From: an uncultured Clostridia bacterium | GTDB lineage: Bacteria; Bacillota_I; Bacilli_A; RF39; UBA660 | NCBI GenBank assembly: GCA_947304495.1 | Contig: CAMZBG010000008.1 | Span: 1-39,421, forward strand | Length of the DNA stretch: 39,421 nucleotides | Direction of reading: 5' to 3' | In this document: piece after piece, positions 36,285-39,421 of the stretch | How the letters are laid out: each line of letters starts with the position of its first letter | Position numbering within the stretch: position 1 is the stretch's first letter | Program-made: the position numbers and the translations under genes | Notes under the pieces: generated by a model | The model's database searches: none | What the model was told of the DNA's origin: nothing | Seen by the model: only the letters and a program-made list of their open reading frames with translations

Positions 36285-37275
36285 ATAACCAAACGCCATA
36301 TATCAAAGCAAGTAGACACAAAATGAAACCGACAATCCAGAACATTTTAACAATATCACCTTCATACCATCCTAATCTTTCAAAGTGATGATGAATCGGT
36401 GTCATTAAAAATACTTTCTTTTTAAGTAATACCACTGAAGTTATTTGAATAATTACTGTCAATGTTTCAATTACAAATACGCCCCCAATTAATGCTAATG
36501 ATAATTCGTGATTTGTAAGAATAGCAATTGTTGCTAAAGTAGCACCTAATGTTAAACTACCAGTATCTCCCATAAATACTTTAGCTGGATTAGTATTATA
36601 TACCAAAAATCCCATAATGGCTCCGACTAAAATAAAACAGAAAATACCAATATCTTGATAACCTTCAATCCAATAACTTCCCCAAGATATTAAACCAAAA
36701 GCTACAAATGCAATTGCTGACAAACCACCAGCTAATCCATCGAGTCCATCAGTTAAATTGACAGCATTAGATGAACCAACCAAAAGTAATAAGATAAATA
36801 CTCCATAAAACCATCCTAGATTCCAATGAATATGTAATAAAGTTATCTCTAATATTGAATTAGCATCTGTATATTTACGATATAGAATATAGAATATTAA
36901 TGCTACCACAAACTGTAGTAATAATTTTTCTAATTGTGTTAATCCTTTATTTTCATTCTTTCTAATACTCAGATAATCATCTAAAAATCCAATTAAACTA
37001 TATGATATAAAAACAAAGATAACAATAAGTAAGTTGACAGAAAATACCATTCGATTAGTTAATATTAAGAAAATAGTTGTCAATATTGTTGGAATAATAA
37101 AGATTAATCCACCCATCGTTGGTGTTCCTGATTTTTTCTTATGAGTTTCCACATAGACATTTATTCTTTGCCCCGCTTTAATCTTTTTTAATACTGGGAT
37201 AGTAAATAAACCTAAAATGGTTGCTAATATAAAGCCAATCATAAGAGCAAACAATGATTTCGTTAATGTTAGCAT
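36283..37275 (-). CDS. mraY: Phospho-N-acetylmuramoyl-pentapeptide transferase
   Basis: Integral membrane enzyme that transfers phospho-MurNAc-pentapeptide to undecaprenyl phosphate, producing lipid I. 330 aa. Active-site features: D99-D100 in GFLDD, NLTDGLDGLA (173-182), D237 in MGDTGSL and the HHH motif at 295-297 (PIHHHFE). AGGAAGTGA precedes the ATG. It has its own extended -10 and terminator, so it is transcribed separately from both the PBP and ftsW. Confidence 0.97.
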   Translation of the reverse strand: MLTLTKSLFALMIGFILATILGLFTIPVLKKIKAGQRINVYVETHKKKSGTPTMGGLIFIIPTILTTIFLILTNRMVFSVNLLIVIFVFISYSLIGFLDDYLSIRKNENKGLTQLEKLLLQFVVALIFYILYRKYTDANSILEITLLHIHWNLGWFYGVFILLLLVGSSNAVNLTDGLDGLAGGLSAIAFVAFGLISWGSYWIEGYQDIGIFCFILVGAIMGFLVYNTNPAKVFMGDTGSLTLGATLATIAILTNHELSLALIGGVFVIETLTVIIQITSVVLLKKKVFLMTPIHHHFERLGWYEGDIVKMFWIVGFILCLLALIYGVWL

Positions 37276-37298
37276 AATTCACTTCCTTTTTCTCCTAC

Positions 37299-37307
37299 AT
37301 TATATCA
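37299..37307 (-). promoter_or_regulatory. Extended -10 promoter of mraY
   Basis: TGATATAAT on the minus strand; no good -35. Confidence 0.55.
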
Positions 37308-37356
37308 TAAAATAACTAATAATTTGTAAAATTATTGCTTTCTTTACATATGCTTG

Positions 37357-39264
37357 TCAGTTACCTAAAAGTATTTTAATAGTTGAATTCTCTGGAACAT
37401 AAGTTCCAGGAGTAGGTGAAATACTTTTAATAATATCACCATTACCAGTATATATAACAGTTATTTTTTTTAATTCATTTTTAACTTCAGCTAATTTTTT
37501 TCCAACAACATCAGGAATAATTGTATATTTTGTATCATACCAGTTATATGTTTTTTCTAAAGTATAATCTGCTTTCTTAAGCTTAAGAATATCTATAATA
37601 TCTATCATAATATTTTTAGCAATTGGTGCTGATACTGTACCTCCATATTGCGTTACTCCTTTTGGATTATCGATTGCTACATATACGACTACTTGAGGAT
37701 TATCAGCTGGTAAAAAGCCAATAAAAGATAAAATATAATTTCCCCTTAAATAAACTCCGTTTTTAACTTTTTGTGCTGTTCCTGTTTTTCCACCAACTCT
37801 ATATCCTTCAATATAAGCATTTCTTCCAGTCCCATAAGCCACGACCGTTTCTAATGCCATCCGTACAGTATTACTAGTTTCACTTTTAATAACTCTTCTT
37901 ACAATACTAGGCTTATTTTCAATTATTATTTCCCCAGTATTAGGATCTGTTATTCTTTTAACAACATATGGTTTATATAGATAACCTCCATTAATAGCTG
38001 CTGAGACTGCTGTTATTTGTTGAATAGCTGTTACACTAATTCCTTGCCCAAAAGCAGTGGTAGCCAACTCAACTGGCCCAACTTTCTTTAAATCAAATAG
38101 AATTCCATTAGCTTCACCATTTAAATCTATTCCTGTTTTTTTACCAAATCCAAAATCATTAATATATTTAAATAATTTCTCTTTTCCTAACTTATTACCC
38201 AAAGAAACAAATCCAGGATTACAACTATTTTGTACAACCTGTAAATAAGTTTGCATCCCATGTCCGCCAGCTTTCCAACACTTAATCCTAGCACCATCAA
38301 CATTGACACTTCCACCATCATAAAAAGTATCATTAATTAAATCAACCGTATTTTCTTCAATAGATGCTGCTAGAGTGATAATTTTAAATGTTGAACCCGG
38401 TTCATATGTTGACCAAATGGCTAAATTTCGATTGATAACTTCAGTACTATAATCTTTATAACGAGTAGGGACATAATCTGGTTTAGAAGATAGAGCTAAT
38501 ATTTCCCCATTATTTGGATCCATAACAATAGCCCAAGCACCATCAGCATTATATTTACTCATAACATTATTTAATTCTCTTTCTACTGCTGCTTGAATAT
38601 CATAATTGATAGTTAAATATAAATCCATTCCTTTAACAGGTTCAACATATGTACTACTTCTATTAAGCTTATTCCCTTTAGCATCAGAAAAATATTTTAT
38701 CGCCCCATTTTTACCAGTTAAATATTCATCATACTTAAGTTCTAATCCACTTAATCCTTGATTATCAATTCCTACAAAACCAAGTGAGTGTGATAATAAA
38801 TTATCATATGGATAATATCTTTTACCTTCCTTTAATAGATATACTCCTTCATATTTAAAACTACTTATCTTATCAGCTATATCAAATGATAATTGTCTTC
38901 CTTCTGGATGAACAATCTCAACAGAAGATTTCTTGTTCACATGACGACTTATCTTATCTTCACTAACATTAAGTATCCTAGCTAAATCTCTAATAACATC
39001 ATCTTTATTTTTAATTTGATTAGGGATAACCACTAAAGATACTGTTGTCAAATTATCTGCTACCACAACATTATCACTAGTAATTATTTTTCCCCGATCA
39101 GCCCCAATAATTAGATTTCTACTCCATAAGTCACTAGCAAGCTTATTTAGTCTCTGATATTCAAATATCTGGATGTATAAAATCTTTCCTAAAATAACAA
39201 TAAAACACCCAATTATAATTATTAAAACAATCTTAATTTTTTTATGTATTTCCTTATTAAACAT
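37357..39264 (-). CDS. Class B penicillin-binding protein with one PASTA domain (FtsI/SpoVD-like)
   Basis: D,D-transpeptidase that crosslinks septal peptidoglycan alongside FtsW. 635 aa: short cytoplasmic start, one membrane helix (about 12-32), dimerisation/pedestal domain, transpeptidase domain and a single C-terminal PASTA domain (about 580-635). Active site motifs are SxxK at S291-TF-K294, SxN at S347-C-N349 and KTGT from K493. The one-PASTA layout matches SpoVD; PBP2B/FtsI commonly has two or none. With no sporulation genes seen I favour the septal FtsI role. A TTG at 39276 lies in the GAGGAAAG context that serves the ATG at 39264. Confidence 0.93.
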   Translation of the reverse strand: MFNKEIHKKIKIVLIIIIGCFIVILGKILYIQIFEYQRLNKLASDLWSRNLIIGADRGKIITSDNVVVADNLTTVSLVVIPNQIKNKDDVIRDLARILNVSEDKISRHVNKKSSVEIVHPEGRQLSFDIADKISSFKYEGVYLLKEGKRYYPYDNLLSHSLGFVGIDNQGLSGLELKYDEYLTGKNGAIKYFSDAKGNKLNRSSTYVEPVKGMDLYLTINYDIQAAVERELNNVMSKYNADGAWAIVMDPNNGEILALSSKPDYVPTRYKDYSTEVINRNLAIWSTYEPGSTFKIITLAASIEENTVDLINDTFYDGGSVNVDGARIKCWKAGGHGMQTYLQVVQNSCNPGFVSLGNKLGKEKLFKYINDFGFGKKTGIDLNGEANGILFDLKKVGPVELATTAFGQGISVTAIQQITAVSAAINGGYLYKPYVVKRITDPNTGEIIIENKPSIVRRVIKSETSNTVRMALETVVAYGTGRNAYIEGYRVGGKTGTAQKVKNGVYLRGNYILSFIGFLPADNPQVVVYVAIDNPKGVTQYGGTVSAPIAKNIMIDIIDILKLKKADYTLEKTYNWYDTKYTIIPDVVGKKLAEVKNELKKITVIYTGNGDIIKSISPTPGTYVPENSTIKILLGN

Positions 39265-39299
39265 AGCTTTCCTCAATATAATTTTATGTCAAAATAAAG

Positions 39300-39308
39300 A
39301 TTATAACA
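39300..39308 (-). promoter_or_regulatory. Extended -10 promoter of the PBP gene
   Basis: TGTTATAAT on the minus strand, directly after an upstream terminator; no -35 consensus. Confidence 0.55.
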
Positions 39309-39309
39309 C

Positions 39310-39342
39310 AAAAAAGAGGCTGACCCCCTAAGGAACAGCCTC
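39310..39342 (-). terminator. Terminator of an off-window minus-strand gene
   Basis: GAGGCTG and CAGCCTC (39316-39322 and 39336-39342) pair, with a six-T run on the minus strand at 39315-39310. GC-rich for this region. Confidence 0.8.
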
Positions 39343-39362
39343 CCAAAAAGAATAAAAAGGGG

Positions 39363-39410
39363 TTGGCTAGTGTGATACTAGCACCAATTCGCCTAAGAAA
39401 TTTGAATTGG
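39363..39410 (-). other. Two potentially competing hairpins, function unknown
   Basis: Stem CCAATTC/GAATTGG (39384-39390, 39404-39410) and stem GCTAGT/ACTAGC (39366-39371, 39377-39382). The second can extend using TTGG (39363-39366) and CCAA (39384-39387), which overlaps the first. Could be the 3' end of a structured RNA or an attenuator-like region. The transcribed strand is inferred from the downstream terminator. Confidence 0.45.
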
Positions 39411-39421
39411 TAGTTAATATA

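Noticed and set aside
39310..39421. T-box leader or signal recognition particle RNA
   Set aside because: No T-box sequence (GGGTGG...CGCG) and no conserved SRP apical loop could be found; only simple hairpins are visible.
1..39421. Mycoplasma-type genetic code (UGA as Trp)
   Set aside because: Several genes end correctly in TGA and Trp residues are encoded by TGG.
1..39421. CRISPR array, tRNA or rRNA genes, insertion sequences
   Set aside because: No regularly spaced short repeats, no cloverleaf or rRNA signature, no transposase or terminal inverted repeats were seen; the only long repeats are the 645-bp and 78-bp pairs inside genes.

Overview
The window is a gene-dense, very AT-rich bacterial chromosome segment from a walled, low-GC Firmicutes/Bacilli-type organism. 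Supporting signs are RNase J, the tRNA-modification gene miaB followed directly by a RicA/YlbF-family gene (the ymcB-ymcA order of Bacillus subtilis), a class B sortase, an AckA/fhs/arcC complement, and AGGTGA/GGAGG ribosome binding sites. UGA is used as a stop (tsaE, nadE, clpP and the penicillin-binding protein end in TGA), so this is not a code-4 mycoplasma. MraY, FtsW, a class B PBP and a VanY peptidase show peptidoglycan is made. I infer an uncultured gut lineage near the Erysipelotrichales/RF39 group, but cannot prove that from sequence alone.

Layout: 35-4951 has acetate kinase and a heterodimeric ABC exporter. 5030-7095 holds an unknown Cys-containing protein and a convergent cytosolic transglutaminase-like protein. 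7251-11938 has two MacB-type ATPase-permease fusions. 12011-15634 is the translation/RNA block lepA, miaB, ricA-like. 15716-17163 pairs an AlkD-like DNA glycosylase with a zinc-phospholipase-C-like protein. 17235-20205 is carbamate kinase, a small membrane protein and an RNase J whose metal site is degenerate. 20233-21808 is a class B sortase divergent from a DUF402 nucleotide phosphatase. 21894-23264 is tsaE-tsaB-rimI (t6A and ribosomal acetylation). 23276-26373 holds two tandem, membrane-anchored mosaic surface proteins. 26391-28987 is clpP, a metallo-beta-lactamase hydrolase, nadE and nadD. 29001-35106 is fhs, a VanY peptidase with Ig-like domains, an anchored surface protein and uvrB. 35132-39264, on the minus strand, is a reduced division-wall cluster read PBP, mraY, ftsW.

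The most striking feature is the tandem pair at 23276-26373. The first 645 bp of shared sequence is about 98.6% identical by hand count (9 mismatches, 7 synonymous), followed by unrelated central cassettes of 510 and 393 bp and a second shared block of 78 bp. The cassette sits inside an InlB-type repeat and looks like a phage-tail or carbohydrate-binding jelly roll, so the pair looks like a platform for swapping surface-binding modules. Second in interest is the RNase J with Asp-Glu, His-Asn and His-Lys changes at metal ligands. Intergenic regions are short, none over 300 bases, and several fuse an intrinsic terminator with the next promoter. The clearest is 18477-18519, where a perfect TTGACA lies in the terminator loop.
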